Positions 34,082-42,811 of a stretch of DNA of 64,000 nt are shown here, one piece after another (within the stretch, counting starts at the first letter, position 1; the number at the start of each line of letters is the position of its first letter). The stretch is taken from contig JBHJMN010000002.1 of NCBI GenBank assembly GCA_042219835.1, forward strand, positions 226,224 to 290,223. Direction: 5' to 3'. The translations under genes and the position numbers were made by a program. Origin of the DNA: Paenibacillus_G elgii_A. Lineage in GTDB: Bacteria > Bacillota > Bacilli > Paenibacillales > NBRC-103111. The notes beneath the pieces were generated by a model. It searched no databases and had not been told where the DNA came from. It was given only the letters and a program-made list of their open reading frames with translations.

Positions 34082-34690
34082 TTGAACGCGGAACAAAAAG
34101 AGCAAGCGAACGGACGCCCGGAGACGGACGTCGAAACCAAGGAGCAAGAAGCCGGAGCTACATATGATGCCGGAGCATCGACCGAAGGCGCTGCCGACAC
34201 AGAACAGGCAACCAGCCAATCGGAGGCTCAGGAGGCAGTCCATCCGGAAGTGGAAGAGCTCAAAAAACAAGCGGAGGAAAATCACCAGCGTTTTTTGAGG
34301 GCGCAGGCTGATTTTGACAATTTCAGACGCCGCACGCAAAAGGAAAAAGAAGAGTTTGCCAAATACGCTTCGTTCAAGCTGATCGAGCAGCTGCTTCCGG
34401 TGGTCGACAACTTCGACCGGGCGCTTGCCGCCAGCAAGGACAGCAGCGATTACGAAGCTTTGACGAAAGGGATCGATATGATTTTCCGCCAGCTGGAGCA
34501 AGTGCTGACGAGCGAAGGCTTGCAAAAGATGGAAGCGGTCGGTCAACCTTTCAATCCCGAGTACCATCAAGCCATCATGCAGGTGGAATCCGATGAGTAC
34601 GAGGAAGGCATCGTCGCGGAAGAAGTGCAAAAGGGCTACCTGCTGAAAGATAAAGTCATCCGACCTGCAATGGTCAAAGTGAGCTCATAA
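34082..34690 (+). CDS. grpE: Nucleotide exchange factor GrpE
   Basis: GrpE releases ADP from DnaK. The 202-residue protein has an acidic disordered start (residues 1-60), a long coiled coil (EVEELKKQAEENHQRFLRAQ) and the C-terminal beta-domain (VGQPFNPEYHQAIMQVESDE). I use the TTG at 34082, since AAGGAGG ends eight bases before it; a GTG at 34073 overlaps that site. It sits in the hrcA-chaperonin-grpE-dnaK-dnaJ operon. Confidence 0.96.
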   Translation: MNAEQKEQANGRPETDVETKEQEAGATYDAGASTEGAADTEQATSQSEAQEAVHPEVEELKKQAEENHQRFLRAQADFDNFRRRTQKEKEEFAKYASFKLIEQLLPVVDNFDRALAASKDSSDYEALTKGIDMIFRQLEQVLTSEGLQKMEAVGQPFNPEYHQAIMQVESDEYEEGIVAEEVQKGYLLKDKVIRPAMVKVSS

Positions 34691-34759
34691 AGCATAAATT
34701 ATGAACGCGTTAAGCGTATACCCATACAATGCACAGCGAAATTAAGGAGGCTAACCCTC

Positions 34760-36607
34760 ATGAGTAAAGTAATTGGTATCGATCTTGGGACGACGAACTC
34801 CTGCGTAGCCGTCATGGAGGGCGGCGAGGCCGTCGTAATCCCGAACCCGGAAGGCAACCGTACGACTCCTTCCGTCGTAGGCTTAAAGAAAGACGGCGAG
34901 CGTGTCGTCGGCGAAACGGCGAAACGCCAAGCCATTACGAACCCTGACCGTACGATCATCTCCATCAAGCGTCATATGGGGACGAACCACAAAGAAGTAA
35001 TTGACGGCAAAGAGTACACGCCGCAAGAAATTTCGGCGATCATTCTGCAAAAGCTGAAAGCCGATGCGGAAGCTTACCTCGGCCAGCCGGTCACGCAAGC
35101 CGTTATTACCGTTCCGGCCTATTTCAACGACAGCCAACGTCAAGCGACGAAGGACGCAGGCAAAATTGCGGGCCTCGAAGTGCTGCGGATCGTGAACGAG
35201 CCGACGGCGGCCGCTCTCGCATACGGGATGGAGAAAAGCGAAGACCAAACGATTCTCGTATACGACCTTGGCGGCGGTACGTTCGACGTCTCCATTCTGG
35301 AGCTTGGCGACGGCTTCTTCGAAGTTAAAGCGACCAGCGGGGATAACCGTCTGGGCGGCGACGATTTCGACCAAGTGGTCATCGACCACCTCGTGGCCGA
35401 GTTCAAAAAAGAGCAAGGCATCGATTTGAGCAAAGACAAAGCGGCCGTTCAACGTCTAAAAGACGCTGCCGAAAAAGCGAAAAAAGAGCTGTCCGGCGTT
35501 GTGACGACGACAATCTCCCTTCCGTTTATTACGGTTGTGGACGGCGTGCCGCAGCACTTGGAGATGAACCTGACCCGCGCCAAATTCGAAGAGCTTTCCG
35601 CCGAGCTGGTAGAAAGAACGATGGGCCCGACCCGTCAAGCTCTGAGCGATGCGGGCCTTAGCGCCAACCAAATCGACAAAATCGTATTGGTCGGCGGTTC
35701 CACGCGGATTCCGGCCGTTCAAGAAGCCGTGAAACGGCTGACGGGCAAAGAGCCGCACAAAGGCGTTAACCCGGACGAAGTCGTCGCGCTCGGCGCTGCC
35801 GTGCAAGCGGGCGTACTGACGGGCGACGTCAAAGACGTTGTACTGCTCGACGTGACTCCGCTGTCCTTGGGGATCGAAACCGCAGGCGGCGTATTTACGA
35901 AAATGATCGACCGCAACACGACGATTCCGACAACGAAATCGCAGGTGTTCTCCACTTACGCGGACAGCCAGCCGAGCGTGGAAATCCACGTTTTGCAAGG
36001 GGAGCGCGCGATGGCGGCCGACAACAAAACGCTGGGCCGCTTCATCTTGGGCGATATTCCGCTTGCGCCGCGCGGCGTGCCGCAAATCGAAGTGACGTTC
36101 GACATCGATGCCAACGGTATCGTCAACGTTAGCGCATTGGATAAAGGAACAGGCAAAAGCCAAAAAATTACGATCACGTCTTCCAGCGGTTTGTCCGAAG
36201 AGGAAGTCGACCGCATGATGAAAGACGCGGAATCGCATGCCGACGAAGACCGCAAGCGCAAGGATCTTGTTGAAACCCGCAACCAGGCGGATCAGCTCGT
36301 TTATTCCGTTGACAAGACGATTAAAGATCTGGGCGACAAAGTCGATCAGGCTGAAATCGACAAGGCGAATGCGGCGAAAGACAAAGTGAAAAAAGCGCTT
36401 GAAGGCGACAACCTTTACGAGATCAAAACAGCGACCGAGGAGCTGACGCAGATCGTTCAGCAGCTTTCCACGAAGCTGTACGAACAGACGGCGCAGCAGG
36501 CTCAAGCGGCCGGCGGCGCAGATGCCGAAGGCGCGCAAGGCGCGGCCAAAGGCAAAGACAACGTGGTAGACGCGGATTACGAAGTGGTCGACGAGAAGAA
36601 GAAGTAA
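34760..36607 (+). CDS. dnaK: Molecular chaperone DnaK (Hsp70)
   Basis: The 615-residue protein has the N-terminal ATPase domain starting IGIDLGTTNSCVAV, phosphate loops YDLGGGTFDVS and VGGSTRIPAV, the EVALGAAVQAG-type linker region, the substrate-binding beta-domain (VTPLSLGIETAGGVFT) and helical lid, ending in an acidic DADYEVVDEKKK tail. AAGGAGGCTAACCCTC precedes the ATG. Length is typical for Gram-positive DnaK. Confidence 0.98.
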   Translation: MSKVIGIDLGTTNSCVAVMEGGEAVVIPNPEGNRTTPSVVGLKKDGERVVGETAKRQAITNPDRTIISIKRHMGTNHKEVIDGKEYTPQEISAIILQKLKADAEAYLGQPVTQAVITVPAYFNDSQRQATKDAGKIAGLEVLRIVNEPTAAALAYGMEKSEDQTILVYDLGGGTFDVSILELGDGFFEVKATSGDNRLGGDDFDQVVIDHLVAEFKKEQGIDLSKDKAAVQRLKDAAEKAKKELSGVVTTTISLPFITVVDGVPQHLEMNLTRAKFEELSAELVERTMGPTRQALSDAGLSANQIDKIVLVGGSTRIPAVQEAVKRLTGKEPHKGVNPDEVVALGAAVQAGVLTGDVKDVVLLDVTPLSLGIETAGGVFTKMIDRNTTIPTTKSQVFSTYADSQPSVEIHVLQGERAMAADNKTLGRFILGDIPLAPRGVPQIEVTFDIDANGIVNVSALDKGTGKSQKITITSSSGLSEEEVDRMMKDAESHADEDRKRKDLVETRNQADQLVYSVDKTIKDLGDKVDQAEIDKANAAKDKVKKALEGDNLYEIKTATEELTQIVQQLSTKLYEQTAQQAQAAGGADAEGAQGAAKGKDNVVDADYEVVDEKKK

Positions 36608-36627
36608 TAACCCTTGCGGTTAGCAGG

Positions 36628-36656
36628 AAGTCAAAGCCGGCATTCGGCTTTGACTT
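36628..36656 (+). other. Strong hairpin between dnaK and dnaJ
   Basis: AAGTCAAAGCCG (36628-36639) pairs perfectly over 12 bases with CGGCTTTGACTT (36645-36656) around a GCATT loop. It lacks a T run, so it may be a weak terminator or an mRNA-stability/processing element that lowers dnaJ relative to dnaK. Confidence 0.6.
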
Positions 36657-36689
36657 TCCGTTTGTCGCCCGGGGAGTGGGAGTGGAACG

Positions 36690-37811
36690 ATGAGTAAACG
36701 CGATTACTATGAGGTGCTTGGCGTAGGCAAGGACGCTTCCCAAGAGGATATCAAGAAAGCTTACCGTAGTCTCGCCCGCCAATACCACCCGGACGTGAAC
36801 AAGGCGGACGATGCGGAGGCCAAGTTCAAAGAAGCGAAGGAAGCGTATGACGTACTGAGCGACGATCAGAAGAAAGCTCAGTACGACCGCTTCGGCCATG
36901 TCGATCCGAATCAAGGTATGGGTGGCGGTGGTTTTAACGGCGCCGACTTCGGCGGCTTTGGCGATATTTTCGACATGTTCTTCGGCGGCGGCGGCCAGCG
37001 GCGCAACCCGAACGCACCACAACGGGGCAGCGACCTACAATATACGCTGACCGTCGAATTCAAGGAAGCGGTATTCGGCAAAAAAACCGAAATCAACATT
37101 CCCCGCACGGAAACGTGCGATACATGTCAGGGCAGCGGCGCGAAGCCGGGAACGAAGCCTGAAACGTGCGGCGTCTGTCACGGTTCGGGGCAGCAGGAAG
37201 TCGTGCAAAATACGGCTTTCGGGCGAATCGTCAACCGCCGGGTGTGTTCCGCTTGTCAAGGACAGGGAAGAACCATCAAAGACAAATGCGGAACGTGCCA
37301 TGGCTCGGGGAAAGTCAAGAAGCAGCGCACGATCAGCCTGAACATTCCGGCTGGCGTGGACGATGGGGCACAGCTTCGCGTAACGGGAGAAGGCGAAGCA
37401 GGGACGCGAGGAGGTCCTCCGGGAGACCTGTACGTCGTGATTCGCGTCAAATCGCATGAATTTTTCGAGCGGGAAGGCGACGACATTTATTGCGAAGTGC
37501 CTCTGACGTTCGCACAAGCTGCGCTTGGGGACGAGATCGAAATTCCGACGCTGACCGAGAAAGTGAAGCTGAAAATTCCGGCCGGTACGCAGACGGATAC
37601 GTATTTCCGCCTGAAAGGCAAAGGCGTTCCGCGGCTTCGCGGGTACGGTCAAGGCGACCAGCACGTGAAGGTGGTCGTCGTCACGCCGACCAACATGAAC
37701 GACGAGCAGCGGGAGCTGCTGCGCGAATTCGCACGGCTCAGCGGCGAGCATACGCACGAGCAAAATGAATCGATTTTCGAGCGGATGAAAAAGGCCTTTT
37801 TAGGCGAATAA
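36690..37811 (+). CDS. dnaJ: Co-chaperone DnaJ (Hsp40)
   Basis: DnaJ stimulates DnaK ATPase and presents unfolded clients. The 373-residue type I protein has the J domain with HPD at 33-35, a Gly/Phe-rich stretch (about 72-100), the zinc region with four CxxCxGxG repeats starting at C143 (CDTCQGSG, CGVCHGSG, CSACQGQG, CGTCHGSG) and the C-terminal substrate domain. GGGAGTGGGAGTGGAACG precedes the ATG. Confidence 0.98.
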   Translation: MSKRDYYEVLGVGKDASQEDIKKAYRSLARQYHPDVNKADDAEAKFKEAKEAYDVLSDDQKKAQYDRFGHVDPNQGMGGGGFNGADFGGFGDIFDMFFGGGGQRRNPNAPQRGSDLQYTLTVEFKEAVFGKKTEINIPRTETCDTCQGSGAKPGTKPETCGVCHGSGQQEVVQNTAFGRIVNRRVCSACQGQGRTIKDKCGTCHGSGKVKKQRTISLNIPAGVDDGAQLRVTGEGEAGTRGGPPGDLYVVIRVKSHEFFEREGDDIYCEVPLTFAQAALGDEIEIPTLTEKVKLKIPAGTQTDTYFRLKGKGVPRLRGYGQGDQHVKVVVVTPTNMNDEQRELLREFARLSGEHTHEQNESIFERMKKAFLGE

Positions 37812-37823
37812 GCAGTTCAGCAG

Positions 37824-37859
37824 GCACGGTGGCGATTTTTTTCGCTGCTGTGCTTTTTT
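37824..37859 (+). terminator. Terminator of the hsp70 operon
   Basis: GCACGGTGGCGA (37824-37835) pairs, with wobbles, to TCGCTGCTGTGC (37842-37853), followed by TTTTTT. Confidence 0.8.
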
Positions 37860-37943
37860 GCATATTTTCCGTTCCATTGGCGAACAATACGGAAGGTGGT
37901 TATCCCAAACCGAATGATGGACAACATGAAGGAGGATACAGAC

Positions 37944-38102
37944 ATGAGCGAAAATGAACGTCAGGCCAATCAAGCGAATCGGCAGCTTCCCATCGCCACG
38001 AACGAAGACGTCGAATTTGCTTCCGAGTTGGCGGATCAAGCGGACGTTGAAGCGCGCGAGCGTGCGGCGGATGCTGATGAGAGACAACAAGGGCAAGCGT
38101 AG
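37944..38102 (+). CDS. Small acidic YfhD-like protein
   Basis: The 52-residue acidic protein has the segment DVEFASELADQADVEARERA that resembles the short YfhD family of spore formers, whose function is unknown. AAGGAGG lies eight bases before the ATG at 37944, much better than the upstream in-frame ATG at 37896. It follows the dnaJ terminator and precedes another small gene by 17 bases, so those two may be co-transcribed. Confidence 0.65.
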   Translation: MSENERQANQANRQLPIATNEDVEFASELADQADVEARERAADADERQQGQA

Positions 38103-38119
38103 GGAAGCGGGGTTTTTTT

Positions 38120-38515
38120 ATGGCTGAAAAAAGCATCTTGGCTTATTTCCAATCCAGGCAGCAAGCAGAGAGCTGCGTGCCGAAGCTGAAAGCCTTGCGT
38201 GCCGCCGATATTCAAATCGATCAATTTGGAGAGTACACGGGGCATGGCGTGGAGGAAACGTTCAATCCTTTAAGCAACAGCGATTTTCCGGGATTGGCCT
38301 ATTTAACGCTCGGCGGGTCCGGTATGAGTCAGGATGCGCGGATATTGACTGCCGTCGATGTGGATGCCAGCGGCATGGCTGACGGCAGCAGAGAGCTGTT
38401 GTCGGCGGACCCGGAGGATATGACGCGCCGGGACATTCTGCTGACGGTCGTTCTGGATGAAGCGACCCACGACCAAGCGCTGCGGGTCATCCGCGAGGCG
38501 GGCGGCAATATTTGA
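38120..38515 (+). CDS. Hypothetical protein of 131 residues
   Basis: I do not recognise this protein. It starts MAEKSILAYFQSRQQAESCV; the first 35 residues read like a beta-alpha-beta unit of a small ferredoxin-like or YflT-like domain. The middle (residues 50-70) is Gly/Ser-rich (PGLAYLTLGGSGMSQ). The end DEATHDQALRVIREAGGNI is another helix-strand unit. No signal peptide or membrane span. GGAAGCGGGG precedes the ATG. It may share a transcript with the YfhD-like gene. Confidence 0.7.
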   Translation: MAEKSILAYFQSRQQAESCVPKLKALRAADIQIDQFGEYTGHGVEETFNPLSNSDFPGLAYLTLGGSGMSQDARILTAVDVDASGMADGSRELLSADPEDMTRRDILLTVVLDEATHDQALRVIREAGGNI

Positions 38516-38546
38516 AGCCCGGCACAGGCGGTTCGCAGCCAGTGAC

Positions 38547-38586
38547 AACGGTTCTTTGCATGTCCGACATGCAGGGAACCGTTTTT
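38547..38586 (+). terminator. Terminator upstream of prmA
   Basis: AACGGTTC..GCATGT-CCG-ACATGC..GAACCGTT forms a long hairpin, ending in TTT. It separates the small-gene pair from prmA. Confidence 0.75.
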
Positions 38587-38604
38587 CGCGTGCGTCCGAG
38601 CCGT

Positions 38605-38633
38605 TTTACCCGCGCCCGTAATTGTTGTATACT
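38605..38633 (+). promoter_or_regulatory. Sigma-A promoter of prmA
   Basis: TTTACC (38605-38610) and TATACT (38628-38633) are spaced by 17 bases, 48 bases before the start codon. Confidence 0.55.
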
Positions 38634-38680
38634 AGGACTTACGTGTGCTTGCATAAGCAAAATATGGGAGGGAATACCCG

Positions 38681-39661
38681 GTGCGTTGGCATGAATTAAC
38701 GGTACATACGACAGAAGAAGCAATCGAGATGATTTCGAATTTTATACACGAGTTTGGCGCGGGCGGCGTGTCGATTGAGGAGTCCGGAACGCTTAACAAG
38801 AAGAGGGATACGTCGCTCGGTCAATGGTATGAGCTGCCGCTGAACGATATCCCGGAAGGCCGGGCCGTCATTAAAGGCTATTTCGCCGAAGGGACCGACA
38901 TGGAAGCGATTCTGGAGGAGCTGAAGCATTCCGTCGATCAGCTTGCGGAATACGATATCGATACCGGGAATCCTGTCTACGAATTGAAGGATGTGGACGA
39001 CGAGGATTGGGCGAACGCGTGGAAGCAGTACTTCAAGCCGCTACGCGTAACGGACCGGCTAACGATTAAGCCGACCTGGGAAGAGTATACGCCGGAAGCG
39101 GACGAGCTTATACTGGAGCTGGATCCCGGAATGGCCTTTGGCACGGGCACGCATGCGACGACATCGCTTTGCTTGCGCACGCTCGAACGTGTGATCCAAG
39201 GCGGCGAGGACGTGATCGATGTCGGCACCGGCTCGGGCATTTTGGCCATTGCGGCCGCCAAGCTGGGCGCGAAGCATGTGCTGGCGCTTGACCTCGATCC
39301 GGTGGCCGTGTCCAGCGCGACGGAGAACGTGCACCTGAACGGGCAGGATCAGCAGATCACCGTGAAGCTGAGCGACCTGCTGCAAGTGCTTAACGAGCAC
39401 AAAGCGGAAGCGACCGGAAGCGGCGCGCTCGGCGTTAAGCTGCCTGTGCAGGTCGTTGTAGCGAACATTTTGGCTGAAATTATACTGCTGTTCGTCCAAG
39501 ACGTATACGAGGTGCTGGAGCCGGGCGGACGTTATATCGTATCCGGCGTGATCAAGAGCAAGCAGCAGGCGGTGGAAGAAGCGCTGACCTCGGCCGGCTT
39601 CGAGTTGATCGAGCAAACCGAGGAGCAGGATTGGGTTGTGCTCGTCGTCAGAAAGCCGTAG
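38681..39661 (+). CDS. prmA: Ribosomal protein L11 methyltransferase
   Basis: PrmA trimethylates ribosomal protein L11. The 326-residue protein has the substrate-recognition domain at the N-terminus and a SAM domain with GMAFGTGTHATTSLCL (about residues 150-165), VIDVGTGSGILAIAAA and VVANILAEI. The start is GTG after GGGAGGGAATACCCG. It leads a run with an S2P-like protease, rsmE and mtaB, and its place after dnaJ is conserved. Confidence 0.96.
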   Translation: MRWHELTVHTTEEAIEMISNFIHEFGAGGVSIEESGTLNKKRDTSLGQWYELPLNDIPEGRAVIKGYFAEGTDMEAILEELKHSVDQLAEYDIDTGNPVYELKDVDDEDWANAWKQYFKPLRVTDRLTIKPTWEEYTPEADELILELDPGMAFGTGTHATTSLCLRTLERVIQGGEDVIDVGTGSGILAIAAAKLGAKHVLALDLDPVAVSSATENVHLNGQDQQITVKLSDLLQVLNEHKAEATGSGALGVKLPVQVVVANILAEIILLFVQDVYEVLEPGGRYIVSGVIKSKQQAVEEALTSAGFELIEQTEEQDWVVLVVRKP

Positions 39662-39671
39662 GTGAACGGAT

Positions 39672-40358
39672 ATGAATTGGAATTTTTTCGCGTACCCGCT
39701 GGATCAATTGCCGTTTGTTTTCCTTGTGCTATTGATCAGCTTTACCGTGCACGAATTCGCGCACGCTTATTTCGCCGACCGGTTCGGCGATTCGACGCCG
39801 CGGTCGATGGGGCGGCTTACGCTGAATCCGCGCGTACACCTCGATCTGCTGGGGATGATCTTTTTTCTGGTCGTCGGCATCGGATGGGCGAAGCCGGTTC
39901 TGGTTAACCGCAGCCATTTCAAAAAGCCCCGGCTGATGGGCATTATCGTGTCGTTAGCCGGGCCGCTCAGCAACCTGGTGCTTGCTTTCGTTAGCTTGAT
40001 CCTGTTCTATGCGCTGATCCGTATGGGCGCGTTAACCGGAACGTCACAAGGGGTAAGCATGGCAATTCAACTGTTTTTTACCCAGATGGTCCTGATGAAT
40101 ATTTTCTTGTTCATACTCAACCTGATTCCATTCCCTCCGTTGGATGGCTACCGCATCGTGGAGGATCTGCTGCCGCGAAAAATCATGATGAAGATCAAGC
40201 CTTACGAGCAGTGGCTGTTTTACGCGATTTTGTTGATGTTCTTCATTCCGCCGATCCGGCAAGTTACGCTCGGGCCAATCTTTGCCCTGCAAGGGCCGAT
40301 TTTTATGGCGTTTGATTCCGTGGCGAAGCTGATTTTCGGGGTTAGCATCCGGATGTGA
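39672..40358 (+). CDS. Site-2-protease-like membrane metalloprotease (M50)
   Basis: The 228-residue membrane protein has the zinc motif HEFAH (residues 27-31) in its first span, and NLIPFPPLDG near the third core span, the second metal-ligand segment of S2P proteases. About five or six spans are visible, with no PDZ or CBS domain. Short stand-alone members like this (YwhC-like) have unknown substrates. It starts ten bases after prmA. Confidence 0.9.
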   Translation: MNWNFFAYPLDQLPFVFLVLLISFTVHEFAHAYFADRFGDSTPRSMGRLTLNPRVHLDLLGMIFFLVVGIGWAKPVLVNRSHFKKPRLMGIIVSLAGPLSNLVLAFVSLILFYALIRMGALTGTSQGVSMAIQLFFTQMVLMNIFLFILNLIPFPPLDGYRIVEDLLPRKIMMKIKPYEQWLFYAILLMFFIPPIRQVTLGPIFALQGPIFMAFDSVAKLIFGVSIRM

Positions 40359-40430
40359 TCGTTTTCGGTAAAATTGGTTAATTTTCTTCGGAAACTGGCG
40401 TTTAGAACGAAAAAAGTGTATGATGAAGGA

Positions 40431-40471
40431 TGACCGTTTCTACGTCTTGTATAAGCGGTCAACCTATTTTT
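40431..40471 (+). terminator. Hairpin ahead of rsmE
   Basis: TGACCGTTTCTAC (40431-40443) pairs at 11 of 13 positions with GTATAAGCGGTCA (40449-40461), followed by ACCTATTTTT. It probably ends part of the prmA-protease transcript. Confidence 0.45.
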
Positions 40472-40491
40472 GTGGAAGCGAAGGATACGGA

Positions 40492-41268
40492 ATGCAGCGA
40501 TATTTCATTCATCCGGACGAATTTGCGGATGCTGTGGTTACGATAACCGGGGACGATGCGCATCATTTGATTCGTGTGATGCGGGCGAAGCCGGGAGATA
40601 CGTGCATTGTAAGCGACGGCGTAAGCCGGGAGGCGCTTGTGCGCATTCGTTCTTTGGAGGACCGGCGGGTGACGGCGGATATTGTGGACCGTCTGCCGAT
40701 GGAGAACGAAGCGGCGGTCGACGTATGGATTGCTCAAAGCCTGCCTAAGGGGGACAAGATGGAGCTTGTCATCCAGAAAGTGACGGAAATCGGCGCAGTC
40801 CGTTTTTTGCCGTTCGTTTCAGAGCGCACGGTCGTTCAATTGGACGGTAAAAAGGAAGGCAAGCGGCTCGAACGCTGGCAAAAAATTGCCAAAGAAGCGG
40901 CCGAGCAGGCGCACCGCAACCGCGTTCCCGCGGTCGAGTCCGTGCTCTCCTGGAAGGAGCTGCTGCGGACGGCTTCGGAGGCGGATGCCGCCTGGATCTG
41001 TTATGAGAAGCAGGACGCACAGCAGCTTCGCCGGGCGATACGCGAAGCAGTTTTGCGGAGAAACGACCGGACCGAAGGAAACCGCATCAAGCTGATGCTT
41101 ATCGTAGGACCCGAGGGAGGGTTCAGCGAACGGGAAGTCTCGGAGGCGGAGGCGGCCGGCTGCGTAGCGGTCGGCTTGGGCAAACGAATATTACGGACGG
41201 AGACGGCCGCCTTGGTCGGACTCACATGCATTTTATACGAATCCGGAGAGATGGGGGGAGAACAATAA
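40492..41268 (+). CDS. rsmE: 16S rRNA m3U1498 methyltransferase
   Basis: RsmE methylates N3 of U1498 in 16S rRNA. The 258-residue SPOUT enzyme has a PUA-like N-terminus (MQRYFIHPDEF) and the knotted SAM site: IVGPEGGFSEREV and GLGKRILRTETAAL. The ATG at 40492 gives the conserved start; the frame is open further upstream but crosses a hairpin. It abuts mtaB with no gap. Confidence 0.95.
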   Translation: MQRYFIHPDEFADAVVTITGDDAHHLIRVMRAKPGDTCIVSDGVSREALVRIRSLEDRRVTADIVDRLPMENEAAVDVWIAQSLPKGDKMELVIQKVTEIGAVRFLPFVSERTVVQLDGKKEGKRLERWQKIAKEAAEQAHRNRVPAVESVLSWKELLRTASEADAAWICYEKQDAQQLRRAIREAVLRRNDRTEGNRIKLMLIVGPEGGFSEREVSEAEAAGCVAVGLGKRILRTETAALVGLTCILYESGEMGGEQ

Positions 41269-42675
41269 ATGGCAACCGTCGCTTTTCATACGCTCGGATG
41301 CAAAGTCAACTTCTACGATACGGAAGCGATCTGGCAGCTGTTTAAACAGGAAGGCTACGAGCAGGTTGATTTCGAATCGACAGCCGATGTCTATGTCGTC
41401 AATACCTGTACGGTGACCAACACGGGGGATAAAAAAAGCCGCCAGATGATTCGGCGCGCCATTCGCAGAAACCCGGAAGCGATCGTCGCGGTGACCGGCT
41501 GCTACGCGCAGACGTCGCCGGCCGAAATCTTGGCGATTCCGGGCGTCGATCTGGTCATCGGAACGCAGGATCGGGACAAAATCATTCCTTACGTGAAACA
41601 GCTGGAGCAGGAACGTCAGCCGATCAACGCGGTGCGCAATATTATGAAAACACGTGCGTTCGAGGAGCTGGACGTGCCGGATTTTTCGGATCGTACGCGC
41701 GCTTTCCTGAAAATTCAGGAGGGCTGCAACAACTTCTGCACCTTCTGCATCATTCCGTGGTCGCGGGGCCTGATGCGCAGCCGCGAGCCGCAAAGCGTGC
41801 TGAATCAAGCCCGCATGCTTGTGGACGCCGGTTATCAGGAAATCGTACTGACGGGGATTCATACCGGCGGCTATGGGGAAGATATGGAGGATTACAGCCT
41901 CGCCAAGCTGCTGTGGGATCTGGACAAGGTCGACGGCCTGAAGCGGATTCGCATCAGCTCGATCGAGGCGAGCCAAATTACGGACGAGGTGCTTGAGGTG
42001 CTGCAAGCCTCGGACAAAATGTGCCGTCACTTGCATATTCCGCTGCAAGCTGGAGACGACGAAGTGCTCAAGCGGATGCGCCGGAAATATACGACGGAGC
42101 AATTTGCTTCCAAAATCGAGCATATTCACCGGATTATGCCGGGCGTCGCGATTACGACGGACGTTATCGTCGGTTTCCCGGGGGAGACGGATGAGATGTT
42201 CCGACGCGGCTACCGGTTTATGGAGCAGATGAAATTTTCGGAAATGCATGTCTTCCCGTATTCCAAGCGGACCGGCACGCCGGCCGCGCGGATGGAGGAT
42301 CAGATTGACGAGGAAATCAAAAACGCCCGTGTGCACGAACTGATCGATTTGTCCGAAAGGATGCAGCTCAGCTACGCGGAGACGTTTGTCGGCCAAGTGC
42401 TGGAGGTCATTCCGGAGCGGGACTACAAGGGTCAGCCGGGGAGCGGCCTGCTCATGGGCTATTCGGACAACTACCTGCAGCTTGTGTTCGAAGGCAGCGA
42501 GGACTGGATCGGTCAAGTATGCCGGGTGAAGGTTACCGAAGCCGGAGTTAACGAGTGCCGCGGCCAGCTTGTCCGCGCCCCCGAAGCGGGAGCCGTTCAC
42601 CTGTTGTCCAGAGCGACGGGCACGGACGTTTCGGCAGAGACGATTCCGGGGCAAGCGGCTAAAGCGATCGTATAA
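41269..42675 (+). CDS. mtaB: tRNA ms2t6A methylthiotransferase
   Basis: MtaB adds a methylthio group to t6A37 of tRNAs. The 468-residue protein has the N-terminal UPF0004 cluster ligands C11 (LGCKVN), C47 (NTCTVTN) and C78 (GCYAQTS), the radical-SAM motif C153-x3-C157-x2-C160 (CNNFCTFC), and a TRAM-like end. The HTLGCKVN form separates it from MiaB and RimO. It overlaps no gene but follows rsmE directly, implying coupling. Confidence 0.95.
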   Translation: MATVAFHTLGCKVNFYDTEAIWQLFKQEGYEQVDFESTADVYVVNTCTVTNTGDKKSRQMIRRAIRRNPEAIVAVTGCYAQTSPAEILAIPGVDLVIGTQDRDKIIPYVKQLEQERQPINAVRNIMKTRAFEELDVPDFSDRTRAFLKIQEGCNNFCTFCIIPWSRGLMRSREPQSVLNQARMLVDAGYQEIVLTGIHTGGYGEDMEDYSLAKLLWDLDKVDGLKRIRISSIEASQITDEVLEVLQASDKMCRHLHIPLQAGDDEVLKRMRRKYTTEQFASKIEHIHRIMPGVAITTDVIVGFPGETDEMFRRGYRFMEQMKFSEMHVFPYSKRTGTPAARMEDQIDEEIKNARVHELIDLSERMQLSYAETFVGQVLEVIPERDYKGQPGSGLLMGYSDNYLQLVFEGSEDWIGQVCRVKVTEAGVNECRGQLVRAPEAGAVHLLSRATGTDVSAETIPGQAAKAIV

Positions 42676-42705
42676 GCTGAAGAACGAAGGATTTCATTCG
42701 ACGAT

Positions 42706-42764
42706 AAGCAGGCGCGTTTTCCTGCGGCATCCATGATTCAAGCCGCCGGTAAGACCGCCTGCTT
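42706..42764. repeat. Nested inverted repeat between mtaB and the Nudix gene
   Basis: AAGCAGGCG (42706-42714) pairs perfectly with CGCCTGCTT (42756-42764), and an inner GCGGC (42724-42728) pairs with GCCGC (42742-42746). No T run follows. Confidence 0.5.
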
Positions 42765-42811
42765 CCGCCGGGTGAAGTCCTTTCGATTTCCAATAGGAAA
42801 GGGTGATGTCG

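Noticed and set aside
35456..36538. Long minus-strand frame across dnaK
   Set aside because: Antisense shadow of dnaK with skewed, Arg/Phe/Val-rich composition and no start signal.
41233..42654. 473-codon minus-strand frame across mtaB
   Set aside because: Shadow of mtaB; composition rich in Arg, His and Leu and no recognisable motif.
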